The notes: generated by a model from the letters alone, not told the origin. Numbered from the stretch's first letter, positions 16,848-24,857 are shown. The stretch is 64,000 nucleotides of DNA from Streptomyces lienomycini (GCF_027947595.1 NZ_CP116257.1:2480001-2544000); one strand, 5' to 3'. Translations and numbers: made by a program.

Positions 16848-17334
16848 GTCGGATGCTGCTACCCGCTGGCTCGGTTCGGAAGAGGAGCACGCCTGGAGGG
16901 CATACCGCCGTATGGTGACCGTCGTGCAGGCCCGCACCGCGCAGGACCTGGCCGAACTCGGGTTGTCCGAGCCCGACTACGAGGTGCTCAGCACCCTGTC
17001 CGAGCGCGCCGACGGCACCGGCACCCTGCGTGAGCAGGCCGCCAAGATGGAGTGGTCCCGAAGCCGTTTGTCCCGCCACGCCACCCGCATGGAGGCACGT
17101 GGGCTCATCCGCCGTGCACCGGACCCGGCCGACGGCAGAGGTTGCTTCCTGGTTCTCACCGAGAGGGGACGGGATACTCTCCGGCAGGCCGCTCCCACTC
17201 ATGTCGCATCAGTGCGGCGCCACTTCGTCGACCAGCTCGACCCCCAGGAGCTCGCGGTTCTCGGCCGCATCGCCGCCAAACTCGCCGGCCAACCGGAGGA
17301 ATCCTTCTCGCAATCGGCCGGGGGGACTCCGTGA
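16834..17334 (+). CDS. MarR-family transcriptional regulator
   Basis: A 166-residue winged-helix repressor. The recognition region GTLREQAAKMEWSRSRLSRH and wing segment RRAPDPADGRGCFLVLTERG match MarR proteins. It is divergent from the FMN reductase/acetyltransferase gene and shares its promoter and first five residues, so it most likely represses both genes and responds to a small aromatic or oxidising ligand. ATG 16834 is 7 nt from the -10 box, with no ribosome-binding site, implying a leaderless message. Confidence 0.85.
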   Translation: MSTKRSDAATRWLGSEEEHAWRAYRRMVTVVQARTAQDLAELGLSEPDYEVLSTLSERADGTGTLREQAAKMEWSRSRLSRHATRMEARGLIRRAPDPADGRGCFLVLTERGRDTLRQAAPTHVASVRRHFVDQLDPQELAVLGRIAAKLAGQPEESFSQSAGGTP

Positions 17335-17403
17335 GCCGCGTCGGCGAGCTGCCGGCCACCGTGAAGACTCGGGCTGAGCGGCCGGGGCAGCCGGAAGGGT
17401 TGA

Positions 17404-18090
17404 TCAGCCGCTGACCGTGCGCAGAAAGTGATCGGCGTCTTCCGGCTCGCCCAGTCGGCCCATCTCCAGCCAGGAACCGTCGGCGAACGCGAGCCGGAAG
17501 GTGGCGTACCCGCGCGGCTGACCCGCCTCACCCTCGATCCGTGCTTGGTCGAGGGTGAACTCCGTGACGGTCCGGAAATCGTCGGCCTTGGTCGGCGACA
17601 GCCGACGGCGAGGGGACGCTGCCACGCAGACGCGGTCGCGGGTCAGCATGACCAGGCGCTTGGGGCTGGGCGAGTGTCCGTACCAACGCAGCAGCAGCTG
17701 GCCCGCGGTCAGGTTCCAGTCCCCGTCGAAGACCCCGTTGGCCGGGTCCTGCCCGCGATCCCTCTCACGAGAGCGGCCACGGCCGGAACGCTGTGTGTCG
17801 GGTGGGCACGCCTGTCCGGTCTGACCGCCACGGCTCCGTCCCGACAGCCGTTGGTCAAGCCTGCGGCCGAGATGGTCAATCAAGATCATCGGTACGACCA
17901 CGAAGAAGAACACCACAGCCCCGGCGTACAGCAACCAGTGGTGGCGCGATTTCAGGCGCCCTTTGCCTGCCGCACGGTGAACGTCCTTGGGCGGTGCGGG
18001 GATGGGCTTGTGGATCTCACACCAGACCAAGGCCACGGGTTCCTCGCCCAGGATCTTCCGCGCCCGCCGCTGCACCTTGCCCTTCGCCAT
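17404..18090 (-). CDS. Hypothetical single-pass membrane protein
   Basis: A 228-residue protein with a basic N-terminal 50 residues, one strong hydrophobic helix (WLLYAGAVVFFFVVVPMILI), a hydrophilic Arg/Gly/Gln-rich linker, and a C-terminal domain of about 110 residues (TAGQLLLRWYGHSPSPKRL; MLTRDRVCVAASPRR) that resembles a PH-like or GRAM-like fold only loosely. No catalytic motif is seen. The codon bias is weaker than in neighbouring core genes. Function unknown. Confidence 0.65.
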   Translation of the reverse strand: MAKGKVQRRARKILGEEPVALVWCEIHKPIPAPPKDVHRAAGKGRLKSRHHWLLYAGAVVFFFVVVPMILIDHLGRRLDQRLSGRSRGGQTGQACPPDTQRSGRGRSRERDRGQDPANGVFDGDWNLTAGQLLLRWYGHSPSPKRLVMLTRDRVCVAASPRRRLSPTKADDFRTVTEFTLDQARIEGEAGQPRGYATFRLAFADGSWLEMGRLGEPEDADHFLRTVSG

Positions 18091-18252
18091 GCCGGAGATC
18101 CTAGTGCCGGCCTTCTACCAGTGGGCGGTGAGCAGGCAGTTGGTGGCTGAAGCCCCTGTCCCTCGGCGAGACCGGCGGACGCCGCCGTCCGGGTTGCCGT
18201 TCGCGTCGAGCCGGTCGAGTGCAGCCGGGACCGCGACGGGTCCAGCGACCCG

Positions 18253-18466
18253 CGCCCACGGCGTCGACGAGAGGGAGGTGGCCGACCTCGCCGAGGTGAA
18301 CCTGCCGTTCATGAACGAACCTCACCACCCGAGGCTCGGCCGCCGCACCCACCAGCACACGCGCGACTGGAGCGCCAAGGTCGCGAAGGCGGACGCCTTC
18401 GTGTTCGTGGTGCCGGAGTACAACTACGGCCACAACGCCGCACTCAAGAACGCGATCGACCACCTC
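18253..18466 (+). pseudogene. FMN reductase fragment
   Basis: An internal piece of an NADPH-dependent FMN reductase: VADLAEVNLPFMNEPHHP followed by FVFVVPEYNYGHNAALKNAI. The N-terminal nucleotide-binding strand and everything after the first NADPH-binding loop are missing, and no credible start precedes it. It is not a copy of the neighbouring fusion gene's exact sequence. The rest of 18091-18503 has no recognisable gene. Confidence 0.65.
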
Positions 18467-18503
18467 AGGCGATCACCGGCTCAGGTCGCCCCGGCGACTG
18501 GCC

Positions 18504-19226
18504 GTGGCAGGGCGACGGCACAATGTCGTTGTGGATCCGACCAGCCAGATCATCGTCGCCTTGGATTGCGACAACCGTGCGGCCGCGGATGCCCTTGTCG
18601 AGCGGCTGGGTGACGAGTGCCGCCTCTACAAGGTCGGCTTGGAGCTGCTCACCGCAGCGGGGCCGGATGTCATCAAGGGTCTTGTCGCCCAGGGCAAGGA
18701 GGTCTTCCTGGACCTCAAGCTCTTCGAGATCCCGCATTCGGTTGCTGGGGCGGTTCGCGCCGCGGGGGCGCTGGGCGTGTCCATGATCACCGTGCATGGC
18801 ATGGGCGGCAGCGGCATCATGTCCGCGGCAGTCGAGGCTGCCCGCGACTTCCCCGGAATGCGTGTCCTTGCTTTGACTGTGGTCACCAGCATGAACGACG
18901 CGGATCTCGCCGACATCGGTGTCGGCGATGCGGTGGACGAGCAGGTGCTCCGACTGGCCCGGTTGGCGCAGAGGGCCGGCTGCCACGGCGTGATCGCCTC
19001 GCCGCAGGACGTGGCGGCCTTGCGTGGCGTCCTTGGCCCCGATGCCTTGATCATCACTCCGGGCGTCACGCTGTCCGGACAGTCGCCGGCCGAGCACGCC
19101 CGTCCCGGCACACCGCGTGCGGCGATCACTGCCGGAGCCTCGCATGTCGTCGTCGGCCGCACAGTCACGCGAGCGGCGGATCCGGCGACCGCATTCCGTG
19201 CCGTCCGGACCAGTCTGGCTTCGTAG
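18504..19226 (+). CDS. Orotidine 5'-phosphate decarboxylase-like protein (PyrF family, extra copy type)
   Basis: A 240-residue TIM-barrel protein of the OMP decarboxylase family (group I, E. coli-like): IIVALDCDN, KVGLELLTAAG, VFLDLKLFEIPHS, VLTSM-like VVTSMNDADL, ITPGV and VVVGRTVTRAADPA. The catalytic signature DxKxxD reads DLKLFE, so the second Asp is Glu. Streptomyces housekeeping PyrF belongs to a different, longer subgroup and sits with carAB; this copy stands alone beside remnants, with softer codon bias, suggesting transfer. GTG 18504 or GTG 18531 may be the start. It could be an auxiliary enzyme in nucleotide metabolism or a diverged paralogue. Confidence 0.72.
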   Translation: MAGRRHNVVVDPTSQIIVALDCDNRAAADALVERLGDECRLYKVGLELLTAAGPDVIKGLVAQGKEVFLDLKLFEIPHSVAGAVRAAGALGVSMITVHGMGGSGIMSAAVEAARDFPGMRVLALTVVTSMNDADLADIGVGDAVDEQVLRLARLAQRAGCHGVIASPQDVAALRGVLGPDALIITPGVTLSGQSPAEHARPGTPRAAITAGASHVVVGRTVTRAADPATAFRAVRTSLAS

Positions 19227-19471
19227 CAGACGTGCCCTGTCGGGTCAGGCCGGGGCGTCGGGGTGGCGGGCGACCTGATTGCGCCGGCGCGGGTAGCGGT
19301 GCGACTCGGTGACCGCAGTGAGAAGGGACACCGCGGTACCGCTCTTCATTCGAACACCCTTCCGTCTCTGGTGAATTGACGGAAAGGGCGCGTCCGGAGC
19401 ACAACCAATCCCCACTGCCCGTGGTCACACCAGACAGGAGCAAACAACTCCTACGACCGCAAGGGGGAAAT

Positions 19472-19921
19472 ATGCGCATTGCACGCCCCGTCCTGTCCGC
19501 CACCGCCGTGGCGGCCCTGGCCCTGGGTACCGCGACGGCGCTCGCCGCGCCTGCGTCCGCCGCTCCCAACACCACGCCCGGGAAGGTCTGCGGCAGCGGC
19601 TACAAGACCGTCAACTCGGCCGCCGTCGGCTCGCTCGGCACCGTCTACCTCACCTACAACGCCTCCAACGGCAAGAACTGCGTCGCGACCATCCGCAGCA
19701 CTCCGGGTACCGCGACGGACATGTACGCGTGGATCTACGTGCACGACACCGACGCGTACGACCAGGACTACGGGAGGTACACCTCGTACGCCGGTCCCAC
19801 CTACGTCTACGGCAAGGCCCACTGCGTGGACTGGGGCGGCAGCATCGCCAACGTCAGCGTCCAGATCACGGGCTCCAACTGCGCCGCCCTCGCCGAACAC
19901 CGGGTCACCACCGTCCGGTGA
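19472..19921 (+). CDS. Spore-associated protein A-like secreted protein
   Basis: A 149-residue protein with a clear signal peptide (MRIARPVLSATAVAALALG, cleavage near ASA-AP). The mature domain is small and Cys-containing, with the SapA-family segments VCGSGYKTVNS, VYLTYNASNGKNCVATIR and CVDWGGSI. Spore-associated protein A was found on Streptomyces spore surfaces; its molecular role is unknown. The start has a strong AAGGGGGAAA ribosome site. Four Cys probably form disulfides outside the cell. A 13-bp stem-loop terminator follows. Confidence 0.75.
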   Translation: MRIARPVLSATAVAALALGTATALAAPASAAPNTTPGKVCGSGYKTVNSAAVGSLGTVYLTYNASNGKNCVATIRSTPGTATDMYAWIYVHDTDAYDQDYGRYTSYAGPTYVYGKAHCVDWGGSIANVSVQITGSNCAALAEHRVTTVR

Positions 19922-19964
19922 CGCACCGCTGGTGACGGCCGCCGTCCGGCGGTGACCACCACCC

Positions 19965-19994
19965 GGCCTGCCGCGTCCGGCGACGCGGCAGGCC
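19965..19994 (+). terminator. Stem-loop terminator after the SapA-like gene
   Basis: A 13-bp perfect stem, GGCCTGCCGCGTC and its complement, with a CGGC loop, 44 bp after the stop. It has no T-run, as is common for Streptomyces terminators. Confidence 0.7.
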
Positions 19995-20058
19995 GCCTGC
20001 CGCCGGAGAGGCGCCGGAACCGGCGCTCGGCGGCCCCGGGGGGAGACGCTGGTGAAAC

Positions 20059-20202
20059 AGCCGCACGAAGCGGTTCCACCGTGATGTGTCCGGCCTGCCG
20101 GTGACCTACGAGGACGACAACTCGGCTGTGTTCAGCTTCGGGAGCACCGTCATCGACCTGCTGCACGTCCCCCTCCCCGGCTCCGGCGGGCGGGTGCTGC
20201 GT
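20059..20202 (+). pseudogene. VOC/glyoxalase-family fragment
   Basis: One frame encodes FHRDVSGLPVTYEDDNSAVF and then FGSTVIDLLHVP, matching the second beta-alpha unit of VOC (glyoxalase/bleomycin-resistance) proteins. There is no start codon or signal upstream, and the frame runs on only into unrelated sequence. It is a relic within the 19922-20283 gap, which otherwise holds a terminator and the MerR operator. Confidence 0.55.
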
Positions 20203-20225
20203 TCGGCGTCGGTGGAGGCGGGTTG

Positions 20226-20246
20226 CACATGCCGTAACGGCATGTG
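20226..20246 (+). promoter_or_regulatory. Palindromic operator of the MerR gene
   Basis: CACATGCCGT-A-ACGGCATGTG, a perfect 21-bp palindrome with 10-bp arms, 37 bp before the MerR start. TTGCAC at 20223-20228 could be a -35 box with the palindrome in the spacer and a weak -10 TCCAGT at 20248, a 19-bp spacing as expected for MerR-activated promoters. The palindrome is seen; its role is inferred. Confidence 0.6.
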
Positions 20247-20283
20247 GTCCAGTGGCTGGTGAGTGAGACGTCGAGAGGTCCTC

Positions 20284-21123
20284 ATGCACCTTCCTGTGAT
20301 TCCCCGCCGGGTCAAGATCGGCGATGCCGCCGCGTTCGCCGGGACGACCCCCCGGGCCATCCGCCACTACCACGCCATCGGGCTGCTTCCCGAGCCGGAG
20401 CGGGGCGCCGATGACCGCCGCCGCTACGGTTACGACGACATGATCCGCCTGCTGTGGATCCGCAAGATGGCAGACGTCGGAATCGCCCTGGAGGACATCC
20501 GCGCCACCTTCGAGCCCACCACCGGCATCGAGCAGTCCCTCGCCCGACTGGAGGAATCCCTGGCCGCTCAGGCAGCCGTCATCGAACGCCGGCGGGCCGC
20601 GGTGCGCAACTGGCGCGAGACCGGCAACCCCCTCGGCCTGCTCTCCCCCCTCGTCACCGGCCGCGTGCGCCAGCTGCCCCTCGGCGCCCTGCGGCGGTCG
20701 GATCTGGACACCCTCCTCGTCACTGAGCGCGTTCTCGGACCACTTGGCGCGGCCGTTCAGGCTGACCGGTTCATCGTCCTGGCCACCCACCCCGACCTGC
20801 GGGCCGAGGACGACCGCCTGACTGAGGCCGAGACCGCCCTCGACGACGGCGTCGACCCCGACGATCCCCGTGTGGAAGAGATCGCCGAGCAGTGGTGCGC
20901 CCACGAGCTCGCTGTGGAATCCGCCATCGAGGAGGCCGGACTCGACGAATCTCTGGACGAACTCGCGGCCCACCAGCATGATCAGCTGGCGGGCCCGGAG
21001 GACGGTGAAGCGACGATGAGCGCGCTCCGAGCCATCGGCAAGATGCCCTACGACGCTTCCCCCGCCCGCGTGCGGTGCATGGAACGCGCCGTAGAACTGC
21101 TCAATGAAGCGCTCCGAGCCTGA
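20284..21123 (+). CDS. MerR-family transcriptional regulator
   Basis: A 279-residue regulator. The MerR N-terminal winged helix is clear: VKIGDAAAFAGTTPRAIRHY, then GLLPEPERGADDRRRYGYDD. A coiled-coil dimerisation helix follows (about residues 75-120), then an unusually long acidic C-terminal domain of about 150 residues with no recognised ligand-binding fold. ATG 20284 is preferred to GTG 20263 because GAGAGG lies 5 nt upstream. The adjoining palindrome suggests autoregulation. No intact target gene adjoins it, only a VOC fragment upstream and IS remnants downstream. Confidence 0.8.
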   Translation: MHLPVIPRRVKIGDAAAFAGTTPRAIRHYHAIGLLPEPERGADDRRRYGYDDMIRLLWIRKMADVGIALEDIRATFEPTTGIEQSLARLEESLAAQAAVIERRRAAVRNWRETGNPLGLLSPLVTGRVRQLPLGALRRSDLDTLLVTERVLGPLGAAVQADRFIVLATHPDLRAEDDRLTEAETALDDGVDPDDPRVEEIAEQWCAHELAVESAIEEAGLDESLDELAAHQHDQLAGPEDGEATMSALRAIGKMPYDASPARVRCMERAVELLNEALRA

Positions 21124-21149
21124 TGGTGGCTCGATTCCCTGAGAGGATC

Positions 21150-21275
21150 GAGTCACGGCCCGTCCTGCGGGCCGAGACCGCCGGGCTGCGCCGGGCCGAC
21201 GAGATCTTGTCCGAACGAGCGGTGGGTCGCCGACTTCACCCAGGTCGCCACCTGGTCCGGCATCGTCTTCGCCCG
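21150..21275 (+). mobile_element. IS3-family transposase remnant
   Basis: LRAETAGLRRADEIL matches the C-terminal end of IS3 OrfA. After a frame change WVADFTQVATWSGIVFA matches the start of the OrfB integrase core (first catalytic Asp region, WVADFTYVATWSG in intact copies). The sequence between them is deleted. No terminal repeats are evident. Confidence 0.6.
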
Positions 21276-21392
21276 CCTGCGCCACGACCCGCGCACCCAG
21301 GCGCATGACGAACGCCGCACCCAGCAGGGCAAAATCGCCCTGAAGTCATCCGACGCCTCAAGCGGTATACCGTCCGCGAGGTCCTCAACCTG
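21273..21392 (+). mobile_element. IS110-family transposase remnant
   Basis: RLRHDPRTQAHDERRTQQGK and, one frame over, EVIRRLKRYTVREVLNL match the C-terminal region of IS110-type transposases in actinobacteria. It abuts the IS3 remnant directly, so two decayed elements were stacked here. The remainder of the 21124-21455 gap holds nothing else recognisable. Confidence 0.55.
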
Positions 21393-21455
21393 GGCAGATC
21401 GGTTTCCGGCCCCCTTCGTTGCGGGGGTGTCCGTGGGACATGAGAGGGTCGGGGA

Positions 21456-22796
21456 GTGAGCGAGACACCACCGAACACCCTGCAATACCGCTTCGACGGA
21501 CCAGAAGACGCTCCGGTTCTGATCCTGGGCCCCTCCCTGGGCACCACCTGGCACATGTGGGACCGGCAGGTGCCGGAACTGGCTCAGCAGTGGCGGATCT
21601 TCCGTTTCGACCTGCCCGGACACGGAGGCGCCCCCGCCCACCCGGCGGGCTCCGTCGCCGAGCTCACCACGCGTCTGCTGGCCACCCTCGACGGACTCGG
21701 CGTGCAGCGCTTCGGGTACGCGGGCTGCGCGTTCGGCGGCGCCGTCGGCATCGAACTGGCGTTGCGTCACCCCGAACGCCTCGCCTCCCTCGCGCTGATC
21801 GCCGCCTCGCCCCGGTTCGGGACGGCCGACGAGTTCCGCCAGCGCGGCGTGATCGTGCGCACCAACGGGCTCGACCCCATCGCCCGCAGTTCGCCGGAGC
21901 GCTGGTTCACCGGCGGGTACGCCGCCGCCCAGCCCGCGATCACCGAGTGGGCCGTGCAGATGGTGCGGACCACCGACCCCGGCTGCTACATCTCCGCCTG
22001 CGAGGCCCTCGCCGCGTTCGACGTCCGCGGCGAACTCGGCCGGGTGGGCGTCCCGACGCTGGTCCTCGTCGGCTCCGACGACCAGGTCACCGGCCCCGCC
22101 GAAGCCCGGACCCTGGTCGCCGGCATTCCCGACGCCCGGCTCGCGGTCGTGCCCGGCGCCTCGCACCTGGTTCCGGTCGAGCAGCCCGCCGCCGTCACCG
22201 ACCTGCTGGTGCGGCACTTCACCACGGCCTGGCAGACCGCCCCCGACGCGACCGCCACCGGCCAGCTCCCCGTCCCGGCCCACCCCACCGCGGCCCCCGT
22301 CCCGGTCGCCGGGCACTCCGCCGCCCCCGTACAGCCGGCTCTCGCGCCGCCGCCGCAGACCGCGCCCATCGCCGAGATCGCCCCGGCCGCCGTGCCGCCA
22401 CAGGCGCAGGTGCGGCCCGACCCGTACGACGCGGGGCTCAAGGTCCGCCGCGAGGTGCTCGGCGACGCCCACGTCGACCAGGCACTCGCGCAGTCGGACG
22501 ATTTCTCGGGCGACTTCCAGGAGTTCCTCACCCGGTACGCGTGGGGCGAGATCTGGGACCGGCCGGGCCTGGACCGGAGGTCCCGCAGCTGTGTCACGCT
22601 CACCGCCCTCGTCGCCGGCGGCCACCAGGACGAGCTCGCGCCCCACCTGAGGGCCGCTCTGCGCAACGGCCTCACCCCGGCCGAGATCAAGGAAGTGCTG
22701 CTCCAGGCCGCCGTCTACTGCGGCATGCCGGCCGCGGACCGCGCCTTCCGCGTCGCGCAGCAGGTCATCCGCGAGGAGACGACACCACCGGAGTGA
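21456..22796 (+). CDS. PcaDC-like fusion: 3-oxoadipate enol-lactonase / 4-carboxymuconolactone decarboxylase
   Basis: A 446-residue bifunctional protein. The N-terminal alpha/beta-hydrolase (1-260) resembles PcaD: PSLGTTWHMWD, DLPGHGG, and the nucleophile elbow AGCAFGGAVG. Intact PcaD has GxSxGG, so the catalytic Ser position is Ala92. The later acid and His (GSDDQV, GASHLVPVEQP) remain. A Pro/Ala linker (about 265-320) leads to a PcaC/AhpD-like carboxymuconolactone decarboxylase domain (about 330-440: GLDRRSRSCVTLTALVAGG). No other protocatechuate genes adjoin it, so a role in the beta-ketoadipate pathway is uncertain, and lactonase activity is doubtful without the Ser. Confidence 0.75.
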   Translation: MSETPPNTLQYRFDGPEDAPVLILGPSLGTTWHMWDRQVPELAQQWRIFRFDLPGHGGAPAHPAGSVAELTTRLLATLDGLGVQRFGYAGCAFGGAVGIELALRHPERLASLALIAASPRFGTADEFRQRGVIVRTNGLDPIARSSPERWFTGGYAAAQPAITEWAVQMVRTTDPGCYISACEALAAFDVRGELGRVGVPTLVLVGSDDQVTGPAEARTLVAGIPDARLAVVPGASHLVPVEQPAAVTDLLVRHFTTAWQTAPDATATGQLPVPAHPTAAPVPVAGHSAAPVQPALAPPPQTAPIAEIAPAAVPPQAQVRPDPYDAGLKVRREVLGDAHVDQALAQSDDFSGDFQEFLTRYAWGEIWDRPGLDRRSRSCVTLTALVAGGHQDELAPHLRAALRNGLTPAEIKEVLLQAAVYCGMPAADRAFRVAQQVIREETTPPE

Positions 22797-22839
22797 GCCC
22801 TGCGGGCCGGGAGCGGGCGGGCGGCGGCAGGATGGGCCC

Positions 22840-23478
22840 ATGAAGCTCACCAAGAAGTCGCACTCCTGTGTCCGCCTCGCCAACGACGACGGGCGGACGC
22901 TCGTCCTGGATCCCGGCGGGTTCAGCGAGGAGGACGCCGCGCTCGGCGCGGACGCGATCCTCGTCACCCACGAGCACCCGGACCACTTCGACGAGCTGCG
23001 GCTGCGCGCCGCGATGGAGGACAACCCGGCCGCCGAGATCTGGACGGCGAAGTCCGTGGCGGAGAAGATCTCGGCGGCGTTTCCGGGCCGCGTCCACACC
23101 GTCGGCCACGGCGACACCTTCACCGCCGCCGGATTCGACGTACAGGTCCACGGGGAACTGCACGCCGTGATCCACCCCGACATCCCGCGCGTCACCAACA
23201 TCGGCTTCCTCGTGGACGGCGGGAAGGTCTTCCACCCCGGAGACGCCCTCACCGTGCCCGACCACCCGGTCGAGACGCTGATGCTGCCGGTCATGGCCCC
23301 CTGGAACAAGATCTCCGAGGTCATCGACTACGTCCGCGAGGTCCGGCCGCAGCGGGCCTACGACATCCACGACGCGCTCCTCACCGACCTCGCCCGCCCG
23401 ATCTACGACCGCCAGATCGGCGAACTGGGCGGCGCCGAGCACCTCCGGCTGACCCCGGGCGGCTCCGCCCGGGTGTGA
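22840..23478 (+). CDS. Metallo-beta-lactamase-fold hydrolase (UlaG-like)
   Basis: A 212-residue metal-dependent hydrolase with the metal motif THEHPDHFDE (HxHxDH) near residue 47, plus HPGDAL and a C-terminal His in DIHDALL. It resembles the UlaG/YhfI-like group of the MBL superfamily; the substrate cannot be predicted. ATG 22840 has a purine-rich upstream stretch. It lies 44 bp after the PcaDC-like gene and may be co-transcribed. Confidence 0.8.
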   Translation: MKLTKKSHSCVRLANDDGRTLVLDPGGFSEEDAALGADAILVTHEHPDHFDELRLRAAMEDNPAAEIWTAKSVAEKISAAFPGRVHTVGHGDTFTAAGFDVQVHGELHAVIHPDIPRVTNIGFLVDGGKVFHPGDALTVPDHPVETLMLPVMAPWNKISEVIDYVREVRPQRAYDIHDALLTDLARPIYDRQIGELGGAEHLRLTPGGSARV

Positions 23479-23490
23479 GCCCCACCACCG

Positions 23491-23540
23491 TGCCGCACGG
23501 AGCCGCACGGAGCCGCACGGATCCGCAAGGAGCCGGAAGG
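23491..23540. repeat. Five decanucleotide repeats
   Basis: Five 10-bp units after the hydrolase stop: tgccgcacgg, agccgcacgg twice, atccgcaagg, agccggaagg. Intergenic; no function apparent. Confidence 0.75.
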
Positions 23541-23567
23541 GGGTGGTGGGCCCCGGGCGGGGCCGGG

Positions 23568-23590
23568 TTGTCAGTCCCGCCCGGTAGGTT
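23568..23590 (+). promoter_or_regulatory. RecA-NDp / PafBC-type DNA-damage promoter for exonuclease III
   Basis: TTGTCAGTC at 23568-23576, 8-bp spacer CCGCCCGG, TAGGTT at 23585-23590. The layout is identical to the element before the SNF2 gene at 4983 and matches the mycobacterial tTGTCRgtg-N8-TAnnnT consensus. Transcription would begin about 7 nt later, at or beside the ATG at 23598, giving a leaderless message. Confidence 0.65.
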
Positions 23591-23597
23591 GTGGGAC

Positions 23598-24377
23598 ATG
23601 CGCATCGCGACCTGGAACGTGAACTCGATCACCGCCCGCCTCCCGAGGCTCCTCGCCTGGCTGGAGAGCAGCGGTACCGACGTGCTGTGCCTCCAGGAGG
23701 CCAAGGTCGCCGAGGCGCAGTTCCCCTTCGACGAGCTGCGCGAGGCGGGCTACGAGGCGGCCGTCCACGCCACCGGCCGGTGGAACGGGGTGGCGGTGCT
23801 CTCGCGCGTCGGCCTCGCGGACGTGGTCAAGGGCCTGCCCGGCGACCCCGGCTACGAGGGCGTCCAGGAACCGCGCGCGGTCTCCGCCACCTGCGGCCCG
23901 GTCCGCGTCTGGTCGGTGTACGTGCCCAACGGCCGCGAGGTCGAGCACCCGCACTACGCCTACAAGCTCCAGTGGTTCGAGGCGCTGCGCGCCGCCGTCG
24001 AGAGCGACGCCTCCGGCGACCGCCCCTTCGCCGTGATGGGCGACTACAACGTCGCGCCGACCGACGACGACGTGTACGACCGCGCCGCCTTCGAGGGCTC
24101 CACCCACGTCACCCCCGCCGAGCGCGCCGCCCTCGCCTCCCTGCGCGGCGCCGGACTGTCCGACGTGGTCCCGCGCCCGCTGAAGTACGACCACCCCTAC
24201 ACGTACTGGGACTACCGCCAGCTCTGCTTCCCCAAGAACCGCGGCATGCGCATCGACCTGGTCTACGGCAACGCGCCCTTCGCGAAGGCGGTCACCGACT
24301 CCTACGTCGACCGCGAGGAGCGCAAGGGCAAGGGCGCCTCGGACCACGCGCCGGTCGTGGTGGACCTGGACCTGTAG
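23598..24377 (+). CDS. xthA: Exodeoxyribonuclease III
   Basis: A 259-residue AP endonuclease/3'-exonuclease of the ExoIII branch (EEP superfamily) for base-excision repair. It starts at the catalytic core: MRIATWNVNSI, CLQEAKV (metal-binding Glu), GDYNVAPTD, RIDLVYG and the C-terminal GASDHAPVVVDL with the catalytic Asp-His pair. Length is normal. The start codon lies 7 nt after the -10 box of a damage-type promoter, so both expression under DNA damage and leaderless translation are likely. Confidence 0.9.
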   Translation: MRIATWNVNSITARLPRLLAWLESSGTDVLCLQEAKVAEAQFPFDELREAGYEAAVHATGRWNGVAVLSRVGLADVVKGLPGDPGYEGVQEPRAVSATCGPVRVWSVYVPNGREVEHPHYAYKLQWFEALRAAVESDASGDRPFAVMGDYNVAPTDDDVYDRAAFEGSTHVTPAERAALASLRGAGLSDVVPRPLKYDHPYTYWDYRQLCFPKNRGMRIDLVYGNAPFAKAVTDSYVDREERKGKGASDHAPVVVDLDL

Positions 24378-24449
24378 CCGGTTCGCGCCGCCCGCGCACC
24401 TCCGCGCGCCCTGTGGTGCACATGGCGGTACGAATGACAGTGTGGAGGT

Positions 24450-24857
24450 ATGAACTTCCCCTTCCTGGGCAAGCGGCGCGAAGATCCACGAGCGCACGAC
24501 GCGGAGGGCATCGGCGAACTGCTCGCCGACTGTGACCTGCTGCGCTCCCAGGCGCTGCGGGAGGGGGTCCGGCTCGACGACTCCGCGCTCTCACTGGAGC
24601 AGTTGGACCAGGTGCTGCCGCGCTGGCGCGGCGACGAGGAGATCCTGACCTGGCTCGGCAACGACGCGGGCCTGTACCTCGGCACCGTGATCGTGCGCAC
24701 CGTGCCCGGCGCCGTATGGACCATCCGGTCCGACGGCCAGCCCGTCGTCCGGCTCGCCTCCGGCCGGGAGTTCGACGTGGTGGCCAACGGTCACGCGTGG
24801 GCGGAGGGCGGCGTGCCCGAACTCTCGCAGCTGTACGGCGAGGTCGCCGAGACGTGA
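24450..24857 (+). CDS. Conserved hypothetical protein (DUF6278-like)
   Basis: A 135-residue soluble protein beginning MNFPFLGKR, with conserved-looking segments LLADCDLLRSQA, LDQVLPRWR, NDAGLYLGTVIVR and ANGHAWA. It resembles small actinobacterial proteins placed in DUF6278. No catalytic residues or membrane helix. A GGAGG site lies only 1-2 nt before the ATG, an unusually short spacing, yet an in-frame stop just upstream rules out earlier starts. Confidence 0.7.
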   Translation: MNFPFLGKRREDPRAHDAEGIGELLADCDLLRSQALREGVRLDDSALSLEQLDQVLPRWRGDEEILTWLGNDAGLYLGTVIVRTVPGAVWTIRSDGQPVVRLASGREFDVVANGHAWAEGGVPELSQLYGEVAET

